Below, piece after piece: positions 1 through 7,953 of a stretch of DNA of 64,000 bases. A model generated the notes under the pieces. It did not search any database, was not told the DNA's origin, and worked only from the letters and a program-made list of their open reading frames with translations. Source of the DNA: an uncultured Blautia sp. (GTDB taxonomy: Bacteria; Bacillota; Clostridia; Lachnospirales; Lachnospiraceae); NCBI GenBank assembly GCA_934424575.1, contig CAKRXU010000006.1, positions 55,305 through 119,304 of the forward strand, read 5' to 3'. Both the position numbers and the translations under genes were made by a program. Every line of letters begins with the position of its first letter. Within the stretch, counting starts at the first letter, position 1.

Positions 1-179
1 ATTAATAAGTAGTTGCGTATTGTCGAGAGTGAAAAAACCTGTAAACAATTACAATCCTCGCCTTTCTGTAAATGCTCGGACATGGTGGTGTCCTGTACTA
101 TAAGAGTAGGAGAGATAGTGGGAAAAGTCAATAGCACAATTTTCAGAATTAAAAGGTAGCATAAGAAAGGAGAGAGAAT
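1..179 (+). other. Left-edge stretch, possible tail of a gene
   Basis: One plus-strand frame is open from base 2 to a TAA at 101-103 and could be the last 33 codons of an upstream gene, but nothing in it is recognisable. A short dyad GGACA/TGTCC sits at 78-94, inside that frame. The rest is A-rich leader ending in the AAGGAGAG ribosome site of the gene at 180. No other gene is supported. Confidence 0.25.
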
Positions 180-521
180 ATGAGCGTAGTGGATGACTAT
201 ATTAAACAGAATGCAGAGATTCATCAGTTTGCAGCAGAAGTTGCAAGAATCATCTCAGGAATCCCGGCGATGCCAGAATTCTCAGCAGAACGTCTGACTG
301 TAGACGATGTAAGTAAGATGACAGGGATTCCGGCTGCATCGGTTCGGGCAGGAATCGTATACGGGTGGCTTCCGATTGGAACAGCCACTCGTAACAACAA
401 AGTTGTAAAAAGTCTTACCGGAGAAAAAACCTCTTTCTTCATATCACCAAGGAAATTATATGAAGAAACCGGTTATGTATGGAAAGGTAAGGCGGCATTA
501 TCAGGAAAGGAGTCAGCATGA
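180..521 (+). CDS. Phage HTH-type DNA-binding protein, unknown role
   Basis: This 113-residue protein is not a family I can name. Its middle (about residues 40-75: LTVDDVSKMTGIPAASVRAG, then a short wing-like stretch with YGWLPIGTAT) looks like a winged helix-turn-helix of the excisionase/MerR-like kind. Such proteins in phage early regions act in excision or early gene control, which is inference only. A good ribosome site (AAGGAGAGA) lies six bases before the ATG. Its TGA overlaps the ATG of the next small gene (ATGA at 518-521), so the two are translationally coupled. Confidence 0.6.
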   Translation: MSVVDDYIKQNAEIHQFAAEVARIISGIPAMPEFSAERLTVDDVSKMTGIPAASVRAGIVYGWLPIGTATRNNKVVKSLTGEKTSFFISPRKLYEETGYVWKGKAALSGKESA

Positions 522-676
522 CAGATGTGATTGATTCTATTTTGATCGGGAGCCTGGGTACATACTTACCGTTCTGGATTCTTGATAACACAGCACAGCG
601 TATCGTTCTGGCTATGGGGTTATCAATTATAGTCTATGCCGGTAAGCTGTGGCGCATGGAGAAAAAGGAAAAATAA
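518..676 (+). CDS. Small membrane protein, 52 aa
   Basis: The ATG at 518 overlaps the stop of the upstream gene and is preceded by GGAAAGGAG. The 52-residue product has one long hydrophobic stretch from about residue 8 to 42, broken near residue 25 by polar residues, so it has one or two membrane passes. It ends in the basic tail WRMEKKEK. This is typical of small phage membrane proteins of unknown function. Coupling to the HTH gene suggests they are expressed together. I do not recognise the family. Confidence 0.55.
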   Translation: MTDVIDSILIGSLGTYLPFWILDNTAQRIVLAMGLSIIVYAGKLWRMEKKEK

Positions 677-678
677 AA

Positions 679-709
679 GGATCCTCAGAGCGGCAACTCA
701 AGAGGATCC
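679..709 (+). other. Stem-loop GGATCCTC/GAGGATCC
   Basis: An 8-bp perfect inverted repeat with a 15-nt loop directly follows the stop of the 52-aa gene. No T-run follows, so it is a weak terminator candidate. It may instead be an RNA processing or stability element. A second small dyad (CTCCT/AGGAG, 725-741) could mask the ribosome site before the RusA gene. Confidence 0.45.
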
Positions 710-768
710 AAAAGGTAAATAGTACTCCTTTATTGTAGGAGAGGAAGGAAGAAAATGCAAGTAAAAAC

Positions 769-1203
769 ATGAAAACAATTTGTTTTACAGTTCCCGGCAA
801 GCCCCAGGGAAAAGCCAGGGCACGGACTTTCTACAATCCCAAGACAAAGGGAATGAGCAGTATAACGCCGGAGAAAACGGTCCTGTATGAGAACTTTATC
901 TCAACCTGTTACCTGCAGGCAGCAGGCGAGGAACGGTTTTCGGATGAGGCATATATCCGGATCAGAATCCAGGCATTTTATGAAGTGACAAAAAGCAGTT
1001 CCAAGGTAAAGAGGACAGCAATGCTGAACGGGGAACTGCTGCCAGCGAAGAAACCGGATATTGACAACATTGCAAAGGCGGTCCTGGATGCACTCAACAG
1101 TGTTGCATACCGGGATGATACCCAGATAGTGGAATTACAGATAAGAAAGCAGTACAGCGAGAAACCAAGATTAGAGATCTGCATGGAAGAACTGGAGGTA
1201 TAA
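769..1203 (+). CDS. rusA: RusA-family Holliday-junction resolvase
   Basis: RusA enzymes are dimeric, metal-dependent endonucleases that resolve four-way DNA junctions arising in phage replication and recombination. The 144-residue length fits the family. The catalytic acidic cluster is visible as KPDIDN (residues 95-100), an LDALN segment, and the pair D116-D117 in AYRDDTQI. A five-codon mini-ORF (ATG at 754) with a strong ribosome site ends in TGA overlapping this ATG, so translation may be coupled through that leader. The gene starts the replication block and is followed after 6 bases by the DnaD-like gene. The family assignment is firm; the in vivo role is inferred from the family. Confidence 0.88.
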   Translation: MKTICFTVPGKPQGKARARTFYNPKTKGMSSITPEKTVLYENFISTCYLQAAGEERFSDEAYIRIRIQAFYEVTKSSSKVKRTAMLNGELLPAKKPDIDNIAKAVLDALNSVAYRDDTQIVELQIRKQYSEKPRLEICMEELEV

Positions 1204-1209
1204 CCAGAT

Positions 1210-2076
1210 ATGGCAAGGCGAAGACAGGAAGGGAATTTCTTTTTTCGCCTGGATGTAGATTTTTTCTCGGATAGAAAGATAAAGATCTTGAAGGCCCGGT
1301 ATGGAGCTGATGGGATCACCCTGTACATATACCTTTTATGTGAGATATATAAGGCAGGCTATTATTTAAAGATTGATGAAGACTTTGAGTTCATAGTATC
1401 AGATGATCTGAACATGGACAGCAACAAGGTGAAGCAGGTCTTGAACTTCTTATTGGAACGGTCACTGTTTGACAACACACTTTTTCAGTCGGACAAGATC
1501 TTGACCTCTGCCGGAATACAGCGGAGATATCAGGCGATGGTAAAAGCCAGAGCGTTAAAAACTCCGATCACAGTGGAAAGGTTTTGGCTCCTTCCGGAAG
1601 AAGAAACGGAAACCTTTATTAAAGTGCACCCTTCTTTAAATAATTCCGAGAATAAATCCAATAATTCCAGGAAAAATGATGATAATTCCAGGAAAAATAA
1701 CACAAAAGGAAAAGAAAGGAAAGGAGAGTATATAGATACGGCTCCACCGGGAACATACTTTGAGGATCCTTCTTTGAACGAAGTCTTCTTGTTGTTCCTG
1801 AAGGTGAGACAGGATAGTGGTGATCATCTGACCGAGGAGCAGATACAGCTGTTGAAGGAAGATTTGAGTTCCATGTCCGATAATCCAGAGGAGCTGATCG
1901 CCATCATAAAGAAATCTACGATGAGCGGCTGGAAGACATTCTATCCGCTGAAAAAGGGACGCGGTAAGAAGACAGAAGCAAAGAGTAGCAAGAACCGGTT
2001 CAATAACTTTCAGCAGAGAGAGTATGACTTTGAGGTCTACGAGAAAAAGTTATTGAGCAGGGCTGAAGAGGGATAA
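1210..2076 (+). CDS. DnaD-like / DUF4373 phage replication initiator
   Basis: The N-terminal ~100 residues (FFFRLDVDFFSDRKIKIL, GADGITLYIYLLCEIYKAGY) match the DUF4373 (Lin1244/Lin1753 N-terminal) winged-helix domain found in Firmicutes phage replication proteins. A low-complexity Asn/Lys/Ser linker follows at about 140-170, encoded by imperfect AATTCCAG repeats. A helical C-terminal part (about 185-260, ending GWKTFYPL) resembles a DnaD domain. Such proteins load the helicase or organise the phage origin. The gene lies between RusA and the PcfK-like gene in one operon. No adjacent helicase-loader gene was seen, so it may use host helicase. Confidence 0.72.
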   Translation: MARRRQEGNFFFRLDVDFFSDRKIKILKARYGADGITLYIYLLCEIYKAGYYLKIDEDFEFIVSDDLNMDSNKVKQVLNFLLERSLFDNTLFQSDKILTSAGIQRRYQAMVKARALKTPITVERFWLLPEEETETFIKVHPSLNNSENKSNNSRKNDDNSRKNNTKGKERKGEYIDTAPPGTYFEDPSLNEVFLLFLKVRQDSGDHLTEEQIQLLKEDLSSMSDNPEELIAIIKKSTMSGWKTFYPLKKGRGKKTEAKSSKNRFNNFQQREYDFEVYEKKLLSRAEEG

Positions 2077-2146
2077 ATGAAACGGTGACAAATTGTCACC
2101 AGTTGAATCGGAAAAGAAATTTCGAATGCGAGAGGAGAAAAAAGAA

Positions 2147-2638
2147 ATGTATGACAAATTTGGAGAAATGAGCAGTTACACAGAAATCAATGAGCTTGCA
2201 GAGAACCTGATGAATGAGGGTGATATCGAGAGCCTGAGAGAAATGGTAAAGGAGAACGGGATCCCGGAGGATTTCGTGGAGTTATATCTGGAAGGTGAGA
2301 TTCCGAACCTTTGTGATGCTCTGACTGCTGCCGTTGGGAAGCTGGAAGTTGAGGCTGCAGATCTGAAATTAACAGGACTCATGCAGGACTGGGTGGAATA
2401 CATCAAAGGACTTTGTATGGAAAATGAGATGATCGCTCATCAGGTCCGTAAGAAAGGGAAAAGTCTGAAAGGATGTATGGCAGTGCTCCTGAAATATTCG
2501 TTTAAGAACAGAACAGCTGTACCAAAAGAAATTATCAAGGAAGCCAAGATAAATGCGAGTAGAGTAGATTTTGGCTTCCCAGGTATGGCAGAGGCCAAGA
2601 AGATGATCAAAGACTACTATCTTGGAGGCGCGAAATGA
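2147..2638 (+). CDS. PcfK-like / AcrIIA9-family protein
   Basis: The 163-residue acidic helical protein begins MYDKFGEMSSYTEINELAEN and contains the helical block LRKKGKS-type segment (HQVRKKGKSLKGCMAVLL, residues ~97-114), recalling the PcfK family. That family includes AcrIIA9, a Cas9 inhibitor found by functional metagenomics. It is followed by a PcfJ-domain gene, the usual partner. I chose ATG 2147 because GAGGAG lies nine bases before it; an upstream in-frame ATG at 2126 and the start at 2093 lack a ribosome site. The stop overlaps the ATG of the PcfJ gene. The family call is from memory of its pattern; anti-CRISPR activity is inference and many PcfK proteins have no tested function. Confidence 0.6.
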   Translation: MYDKFGEMSSYTEINELAENLMNEGDIESLREMVKENGIPEDFVELYLEGEIPNLCDALTAAVGKLEVEAADLKLTGLMQDWVEYIKGLCMENEMIAHQVRKKGKSLKGCMAVLLKYSFKNRTAVPKEIIKEAKINASRVDFGFPGMAEAKKMIKDYYLGGAK

Positions 2639-4764
2639 AAAAGAAAGCAATTGAGAGAATTCCATACATTGGAGTGAAGAAAAACATCAGACCGAAAACA
2701 GCAAAATATATCGGCATAACGGCGATCAGAATCGTAGGACACGAAAAGCATCTTTTTCTGGAAGTGTACCGTAACGCACAGAATCAGGCAGAACCGGTTG
2801 TACGGGTTGTCCTGAACAAGAAAGAATTTGGCACATATATTCCAGAATCAGGAGAATGGAACAGGCGGAAGATCATGTCGGATGAATACTATGATCCGTA
2901 TTTTATCTGGAATACCCCGGATGAATATGGATGTACGCAGAAAGAACTGGAAAAACAGAACATCCTTCAAAGCCCGGAAGACCTGGAAAGAATCAAAAAA
3001 TTCTGTAAGGGCGTGGAGGTCTGGGACAGCCCTAAATGGTGGAAGTACATATATCGTTATGAGCAGAATATATCTCTTACTGCCAGGCGCAAGGCAGAAG
3101 CCAGAAGATACGAACGCCGCCAGAATGCCCTCAATGACCGGATCAGCCATACAAAAGAACTGCCGGAGAAAGAAATCCTGGAAACAGCAGACAGTCTTTA
3201 TTTCCATTATGCCCATTATCTGTACTACAAAAAGCGGGGCTGCTTCGCTCAGATAGCCTGTAGCAAATGCGGTGGGGTAACAACTGTCAGATGGAAAGCG
3301 GGAGTTTCTTTTGAAAGTCAGTTCCAGTGTAGCATAGAAGAACCAAAAGAAGGAGAGACAGGGACCTGCCCGTTGTGTGGAGCGCATGGCGAATACAAAT
3401 GCCAGGGCAAGGTAAAAGGATACCACAGTAAGAGCATCCACCTGTTCCTTGGTCAGAAGTACAAAGAACGTGGAATGGTCCTGCGCTACATGGAAGTAAC
3501 AAAAGCATGGCGTTTAGGACTGATCGAAGGAAAGAACGGTACGGAAATGTTCAATTCCAGTGAAGAACTGTCAGGCGTGGAGATTGCCAGGGCATATTTT
3601 GAACCAGATAAGAAACTCCAGATCGATTACCACAAACACGATTGTTATGACGGGAAAGACTTCTGGGATGACTGTAATCTGTACGGAAATGCCAACATTA
3701 CGATTAGAGAAGCTCCGATCCTGGAAGAAACTTATCAGGAGATGGAAGGAACAATCTTTCAGTACAGCGCGTTGAAAGAATATGCGGCAGCAGTAAGGGA
3801 AGCTGTTAATCCCGTCAATTATTTTGAACGCTATCAGCAGACACCACAGATAGAAGTCCTGACAAAGCTGGGATTGACCGGAGTGGTAAAAGCACTAATC
3901 AGATATCAATACGGCATTGTAGTAGACCAGAATGCACAGCGGCCAGATGAATTCCTGGGGATCCGGAAAGAAAGGGTAAAACAGCTGATAGCCGCCGAAG
4001 GAGATCTGGGACTTTTGAATACGATGCAGATGGAAAAACGCATGCAGCAGGTATGGACAGGGGAACAGATCGAGCACCTGACAGAATCGAGATTAGCACG
4101 GGGACAGGTTGAAACGGCGACAAGATACATGAGCCTGCAGAAGCTTCTGAACCGGATAGAGAAATATTCCGGATGTGAGTATGGAACAAAGTGCAGCAGT
4201 GCTGAACAGAAGATCAGGAGTACCGCCATAACCTATACTGACTATCTCAGTATGAGACAGTCTCTGGGATATGATCTGAGTAACACCGTCTATCAGAATC
4301 CGAGAGACCTGCAGACAGCCCATGATGAAATGGTGTTAGAAAGCCATAAGGAAGAAATTGATAAGCGGCTGGTGGAAGTAGCTATGAGATTTCCAAACAT
4401 ACAGGTCAGATACAGAGAACTCAGGAAGAAATATTTTTACGAAGACGATGAATATCTCATCCGTCCGGCAAGATCCGCAGAGGAGATCACCATGGAGGGA
4501 AGGATCCTCCATCATTGCGTAGGCAGAGATACTTATCTGGAAAGACATGACAGAGGGGAAAGCTATATTTTGATGCTGCGGGATAAGAAACAGCCGGAGA
4601 GACCTTATATCACAGTCGAGATTGACAGCCAGAAACCGCATATCAAGCAGTGGTATGGAGCGCATGACCGGAAACCAGATGAGAGAAACATGCAGAGATG
4701 GTTGGATGAATACTTGCAGCAGTTGGAGGACCAGACTCCGTTGATAAGGATCAGAACTGCTTAA
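2635..4764 (+). CDS. PcfJ-domain protein
   Basis: This 709-residue protein carries two CxxC pairs near residues 207-250 (ACSKCGGV and GTCPLCGAHG), which should bind zinc. Its C-terminal domain is the PcfJ signature: about residues 605-690, with EEITMEGRILHHCVG and YITVEI...IKQWYG. PcfJ was named from a conjugative plasmid and is common in Lachnospiraceae phages and mobile elements; its biochemistry is unknown. A large middle portion (250-600) is helical with no recognised fold. It overlaps the PcfK-like gene by four bases, so the two are co-translated and probably work together. The domain call is firm; the function is open. Confidence 0.8.
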   Translation: MKKKAIERIPYIGVKKNIRPKTAKYIGITAIRIVGHEKHLFLEVYRNAQNQAEPVVRVVLNKKEFGTYIPESGEWNRRKIMSDEYYDPYFIWNTPDEYGCTQKELEKQNILQSPEDLERIKKFCKGVEVWDSPKWWKYIYRYEQNISLTARRKAEARRYERRQNALNDRISHTKELPEKEILETADSLYFHYAHYLYYKKRGCFAQIACSKCGGVTTVRWKAGVSFESQFQCSIEEPKEGETGTCPLCGAHGEYKCQGKVKGYHSKSIHLFLGQKYKERGMVLRYMEVTKAWRLGLIEGKNGTEMFNSSEELSGVEIARAYFEPDKKLQIDYHKHDCYDGKDFWDDCNLYGNANITIREAPILEETYQEMEGTIFQYSALKEYAAAVREAVNPVNYFERYQQTPQIEVLTKLGLTGVVKALIRYQYGIVVDQNAQRPDEFLGIRKERVKQLIAAEGDLGLLNTMQMEKRMQQVWTGEQIEHLTESRLARGQVETATRYMSLQKLLNRIEKYSGCEYGTKCSSAEQKIRSTAITYTDYLSMRQSLGYDLSNTVYQNPRDLQTAHDEMVLESHKEEIDKRLVEVAMRFPNIQVRYRELRKKYFYEDDEYLIRPARSAEEITMEGRILHHCVGRDTYLERHDRGESYILMLRDKKQPERPYITVEIDSQKPHIKQWYGAHDRKPDERNMQRWLDEYLQQLEDQTPLIRIRTA

Positions 4765-4782
4765 AGCTGAAAGGAGAACAGT

Positions 4783-6045
4783 ATGGAATACACACAGTTG
4801 ACGCTGGATGATTATATCCAGTGTAAGAATGATATCAAAAACAATCTCGGATCGATCGTAAAGAGCTTCGTCCGGATCGGCTGGCTTTTGACCAGGATCG
4901 ACAAGTCTGGAGCTTATAAAAATGACGGCTACAGCACAATTTCAGAATTTGCCCAGGCTGAGTATGGCATGAACAAAAGCGGGACAAGCCGTTTCATGAA
5001 GATTTATGAGAAGTATTCAGTTCCGGGAGATACGCCAGAACTTAAGGACGAATATAAAGACTTCAACCAGTCTCAGTTGACAGAAATGCTTCAGATTCCG
5101 GAAGAGGATTATGCGATGCTTCATCCGGAGGCGAACAAGGAAGACTTCCGTGAATTAAAGCGTTTCAACAAAGAAAATGATTCCAATCCGGAAAATCTCT
5201 GGAGTTGGAAGGAAGCAAAGACTCCGGAAGAAAGGATGAAGGCTACTGTTCAGGAGTTCTTCCGGGAAAACAAAGAGATCCTGAATGATTTTTACGGAAA
5301 GAACCTCAGCGTGAAAGATTTCGCGGAAGAGATCTGCCCGTCTGGCAGCAGGAGTTACCGGAAAGGAACCGTATTTCTGATGTTCTACACTCTGGAGCAG
5401 GGGATTATGGTCAAGATCTTCGGTGAAGCTCCGAGCAAAATGACGTATCAGGAATTTGCTGATCATACAAAGCAGATCTTTGATGCCGCGGCAGCAGGGG
5501 ATGGAACCTGGGATAACTATTTTGGCGAACGTAATGTTGAACCCAACAAAACGTTGGAAGAACCTGACCATAACGGCGAAGATACCGCAATGGTACAGGA
5601 ACAGAATACGGAAATTCCGGAACAGGACAATATCCAGAATCATCCGGAATATATGCCAGAACCCAAAGTTGCGCCGGCGCAACGGACAGAAGAACAGAAA
5701 TACAATGACCGGCAGGCAAGGCTGGACCGCGAAAGCAAAAAGAAGCTCCAGGAGCAGGAAGACGAAGAGAAAATGCAGCATCTTCCTTCCGATGAGCCGA
5801 AGAAAACAAAACAGGTCAGAATGGCATCTTCCTACTACGATGACATCCTGGCCGGGAACATGACTTTTTGGTTCTGCAAAGATGATCATTACCATATCGG
5901 CGACAATCTGGATCTGATGGAATTCAAAGAAGGCAGACACACCGGCCGGACGATCCAGACGGAGATCACCTACATCCTGAATGATTACACGGGACTGGAA
6001 GACGGATATTGTGTTCTTTCAATCAAAGTAACGGGTGCTATCTAA
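4783..6045 (+). CDS. HTH protein with C-terminal DUF3850 domain
   Basis: The N-terminus (residues 1-110) looks DNA-binding: IGWLLTRIDKSGAY then STISEFAQAEYGMNKSGTSRFMKIYEKYS, a ParB/KorB-like helix-turn-helix arrangement often seen in phage early proteins. A charged, disordered linker (about 260-350) follows. The last ~65 residues (FWFCKDDHYHIGDNLDL, GRHTGRTIQTEITYIL, GYCVLSIKV) match DUF3850, a small ASCH/PUA-like fold that may bind RNA. A perfect palindrome TTGCGCCGGCGCAA lies inside the linker codons (5669-5682). A ribosome site AAAGGAG sits before ATG 4783. The domain fusion is clear; the role is unknown. Confidence 0.65.
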   Translation: MEYTQLTLDDYIQCKNDIKNNLGSIVKSFVRIGWLLTRIDKSGAYKNDGYSTISEFAQAEYGMNKSGTSRFMKIYEKYSVPGDTPELKDEYKDFNQSQLTEMLQIPEEDYAMLHPEANKEDFRELKRFNKENDSNPENLWSWKEAKTPEERMKATVQEFFRENKEILNDFYGKNLSVKDFAEEICPSGSRSYRKGTVFLMFYTLEQGIMVKIFGEAPSKMTYQEFADHTKQIFDAAAAGDGTWDNYFGERNVEPNKTLEEPDHNGEDTAMVQEQNTEIPEQDNIQNHPEYMPEPKVAPAQRTEEQKYNDRQARLDRESKKKLQEQEDEEKMQHLPSDEPKKTKQVRMASSYYDDILAGNMTFWFCKDDHYHIGDNLDLMEFKEGRHTGRTIQTEITYILNDYTGLEDGYCVLSIKVTGAI

Positions 6046-6066
6046 AATCACATAAACAAACAAGTA

Positions 6067-6089
6067 GGGAGGTGCCTGTTACACCTCCC
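6067..6089 (+). promoter_or_regulatory. Hairpin abutting ribosome site
   Basis: GGGAGGTG/CACCTCCC forms an 8-bp stem with a 7-nt loop and runs straight into GGAAAGGAAAC, the ribosome site of the gene at 6107. The same hairpin-plus-GGAAAGG layout recurs at 6495 and 23894 with unrelated stem sequences, so structure rather than sequence seems kept. It probably stabilises or processes the mRNA. Confidence 0.55.
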
Positions 6090-6106
6090 GGAAAGGAAAC
6101 AATGAG

Positions 6107-6469
6107 ATGAACAAAGAAATAGTTAAACTGGCAGAGCATGTATGTGATCACATCTGCCCGATGCCGGAAAAAATCTTTGATCAGGAGAAGCTGGAAGCAT
6201 ACTGCAATGATAAGTGCAACCTGAAATTGTATTTATCCAGAGTACTGACCGAAAACGAAAGTACAAGCATAGAGGTTCACCGGCTTACGCAAAAGTACAG
6301 AAATGTAGTTCTGTGTGCAGAATGCGTACATGCATACAAACTGCCATCTGGAAATATCAGCTGTGGGAATATCAAAGGAATTGACAGTACAAAATTAGGA
6401 TTATATGACGGATGCAGTCATGGAAAGAGGTGTACAACACAGACACCTGAAAACAAGGGGTGCAACTAA
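6107..6469 (+). CDS. Cysteine-rich phage protein, unknown
   Basis: The 120-residue product has about a dozen cysteines and histidines in two clusters: CDHICPMP and YCNDKCNL near the N-terminus, and LCAECVHAY, SCGNI, GCSHGKRC in the second half. The spacing suggests one or two structural zinc sites. I do not recognise a family. It is expressed behind the hairpin leader at 6067-6089 with GGAAAGGAAAC as ribosome site. A similar small Cys-rich gene is common in Lachnospiraceae prophage early regions, where function is unknown. Confidence 0.6.
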   Translation: MNKEIVKLAEHVCDHICPMPEKIFDQEKLEAYCNDKCNLKLYLSRVLTENESTSIEVHRLTQKYRNVVLCAECVHAYKLPSGNISCGNIKGIDSTKLGLYDGCSHGKRCTTQTPENKGCN

Positions 6470-6494
6470 AATCCATATATATCACACAATACCA

Positions 6495-6517
6495 GGAAGG
6501 TGCAGTACGCGCCTTCC
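6495..6517 (+). promoter_or_regulatory. Hairpin abutting ribosome site
   Basis: GGAAGGTGC pairs with GCGCCTTCC (9 bp, one G-T pair, 5-nt loop), immediately followed by GGAAAGGAGC, the ribosome site for ATG 6535. It overlaps an in-frame extension of the downstream reading frame, which argues that the true start is 6535 and this region is untranslated. Confidence 0.55.
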
Positions 6518-6534
6518 GGAAAGGAGCACCAGAA

Positions 6535-6855
6535 ATGATTGAAGTCTATGATATTAAAGACATGAAGCCGAAAAGACTGGATATTACTCCGGAACTTGCA
6601 ATAGCGGCGTATAACACATTGATTCAGTTTTGCCGGCAGCAGGATCTCACAGAAGATGAAGCACATTGCGATTGTATCTTTGATGGAAAATGCCCTGCCG
6701 CAGCAAGAGAAGCACCTGCAGACTGGGAAGAAATCCATTATCCAAAGCTTGTTGACAATAGTGTGTTTTATCTGAAGAATGGAAAAGTTAAACAGATTAC
6801 ACATGGAAACAGGCAGGAAGCAGAAGAAATGTTTAAGGAGATGATGAGAAGATGA
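6535..6855 (+). CDS. Hypothetical phage protein, 106 aa
   Basis: The start at 6535 follows GGAAAGGAGCACCAGAA; a longer frame from 6460 would translate the hairpin and lacks a ribosome site. The 106-residue product begins MIEVYDIKDMKPKRLDITPE, and has a CDC...GKC motif near the middle (CDCIFDGKCPAA) that could hold a metal. It ends with an acidic helix and basic tip EEMFKEMMRR. No family recognised. Its stop overlaps the next gene's ATG by four bases, so it belongs to the same translation-coupled string (6535-7579). Confidence 0.6.
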   Translation: MIEVYDIKDMKPKRLDITPELAIAAYNTLIQFCRQQDLTEDEAHCDCIFDGKCPAAAREAPADWEEIHYPKLVDNSVFYLKNGKVKQITHGNRQEAEEMFKEMMRR

Positions 6856-7166
6856 CATACAGAAATCATGAAGGTTATCCGGACCCGACTTCCGGACGGG
6901 CTATAAACGGAGTGCGCTGGGAAGAATTACAACAGTTGAGAGAGAGGGAACATAGCTTGATGCGCGGGCAGCGGGTTATGTTATATGTAAAATGTCAATC
7001 GGAAGAAGTGAGTAGTCGTGGACGTGCAAAGAATTCGGAAAAAGTCAGAAAGCCATACTGGATAGTGGAATTACATAGATACTGTGTACTTCTGAAAGAT
7101 GAGAGAGGAATCTGTATAGCACCGTCCTATATACAGCTGCAGTCATTGATGAGAGGTGGAGACTGA
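6852..7166 (+). CDS. Hypothetical phage protein, 104 aa
   Basis: The 104-residue protein starts MTYRNHEGYPDPTSGRAING, a motif (GYPDPT, G-A-I) seen in many uncharacterised Firmicutes phage proteins upstream of the late activator. The C-terminal half reads like a small beta-rich domain (RKPYWIVELHRYCVLLKDER). It is coupled to both neighbours by four-base or one-base overlaps. I cannot assign a function; its position suggests a helper in the late switch. Confidence 0.6.
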   Translation: MTYRNHEGYPDPTSGRAINGVRWEELQQLREREHSLMRGQRVMLYVKCQSEEVSSRGRAKNSEKVRKPYWIVELHRYCVLLKDERGICIAPSYIQLQSLMRGGD

Positions 7167-7579
7167 TGGAAATTAAGGTCACAAGAGATCTGCTGGATCA
7201 TTACCGGAAATTAAAGCAGGAAATACCGGTACTGGAGATGGAACTTCAAATGATGAAGACTACTGATGCTGGACTGGGGAATGATACGATCTTCGATTAT
7301 CAGACCGGTTATCCCAGACCACAGAGCGTTGTTGGATTTGATCAGAAGAAGTACGATCGACGGAGGAATACTCTGGAATGCAAGAAAGAGAAGGTCAAGG
7401 TCGTAGATCAGTGGATTGATGACATCAAGGATGGACAGACCAGATGCGTATTCCGAATGTTCTACAAGCAGGGAATGACCTGGAAGACAATTGCAAAGCA
7501 GATCGGTATGCCGCATAATGAGGATTATCCGAGAGTATGCATCCGTGATGCCTATTTAAAGAAAATGAAAATTACATGA
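7166..7579 (+). CDS. ArpU/RinA-type late transcription activator
   Basis: The C-terminal part (about residues 100-130: CVFRMFYKQGMTWKTIAKQIGMP, then YPRVCIRDAYLK) is a sigma-70 region-4-like helix-turn-helix as in ArpU, RinA and LmaC activators of Gram-positive phages. These proteins turn on the packaging and morphogenesis genes. Here it stands exactly at that junction: the last early gene, before a terminator-like hairpin, a short regulatory block and then HNH-terminase. Length (137 residues) fits. The N-terminal helix pairs are typical of the family. Which promoter it acts on is not evident. Confidence 0.72.
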   Translation: MEIKVTRDLLDHYRKLKQEIPVLEMELQMMKTTDAGLGNDTIFDYQTGYPRPQSVVGFDQKKYDRRRNTLECKKEKVKVVDQWIDDIKDGQTRCVFRMFYKQGMTWKTIAKQIGMPHNEDYPRVCIRDAYLKKMKIT

Positions 7580-7698
7580 CGATTTTTCGGATTTTTCGGT
7601 AATTTCGTTGTATGATAAGAATGTAGCCAAAGGCATAAAAGCCGGCGGCTCCGATTGGGTAGAATACCCACATACATTTCAATGCAATCCTTCCCGCG

Positions 7699-7726
7699 AG
7701 GCATCTCGGCAGCAGTCGAGGTGCCT
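7699..7726 (+). terminator. Hairpin ending the early operon
   Basis: AGGCATCTCG and CGAGGTGCCT form a 10-bp stem (one G-T pair, 8-nt loop) followed by TTTAATGTATTT. It lies 120 bases after the late-activator stop. The T-run is weak, so termination may be partial. Confidence 0.55.
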
Positions 7727-7768
7727 TTAATGTATTTGAAAAAATCCTTCTTGTTATATATAAAACAC

Positions 7769-7797
7769 TTGACATATGGTACACCATATGATATATT
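7769..7797 (+). promoter_or_regulatory. Sigma-A promoter with palindromic operator
   Basis: TTGACA (7769-7774), a 17-bp spacer and TATATT (7792-7797) form a near-consensus promoter. The spacer is filled by the palindrome CATATGGT-AC-ACCATATG (7773-7790), so a repressor bound there would block RNA polymerase. The likely ligand is the ribbon-helix-helix protein encoded at 8100 or the unseen prophage repressor. It drives the 43-residue gene at 7820. Confidence 0.85.
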
Positions 7798-7819
7798 ATA
7801 TACAGGAGGTGAGAAACAG

Positions 7820-7951
7820 ATGAGTAATAGAAACCGGAAACATCCGGAAAAGAAAAAGTCCGATATCGACTGGAAGAGCTGGCTACTCGGAGTGATAACG
7901 GACTTGACTATCGGAATCATCCTACTGATTCTCGATAAGCTATTAAATTAG
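7820..7951 (+). CDS. Small single-pass membrane protein, possible toxin
   Basis: The 43-residue product has a lysine-rich start (NRKHPEKKKSDIDWKSW) and one membrane segment (about 22-41, LLGVITDLTIGIILLILDKL). A perfect ribosome site AGGAGG precedes ATG 7820, and the promoter-operator at 7769 is among the strongest in the window. Strong promoter, strong ribosome site and a tiny basic transmembrane protein recall type I toxins or holin-like toxins of Firmicutes, but I do not recognise the exact family. It could equally be a superinfection-exclusion peptide. A hairpin closes the transcript at 7954-7975. Confidence 0.7.
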   Translation: MSNRNRKHPEKKKSDIDWKSWLLGVITDLTIGIILLILDKLLN

Positions 7952-7953
7952 CG

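Noticed and set aside
1636..1700. Repeated AATTCCAG units resembling a short array
   Set aside because: They are imperfect, in frame, and code for the Asn/Ser/Lys linker of the initiator; not CRISPR.
5155..5940. Long minus-strand frame (261 codons)
   Set aside because: It mirrors the DUF3850 gene, has no ribosome site and no recognisable domain; a shadow of codon bias.
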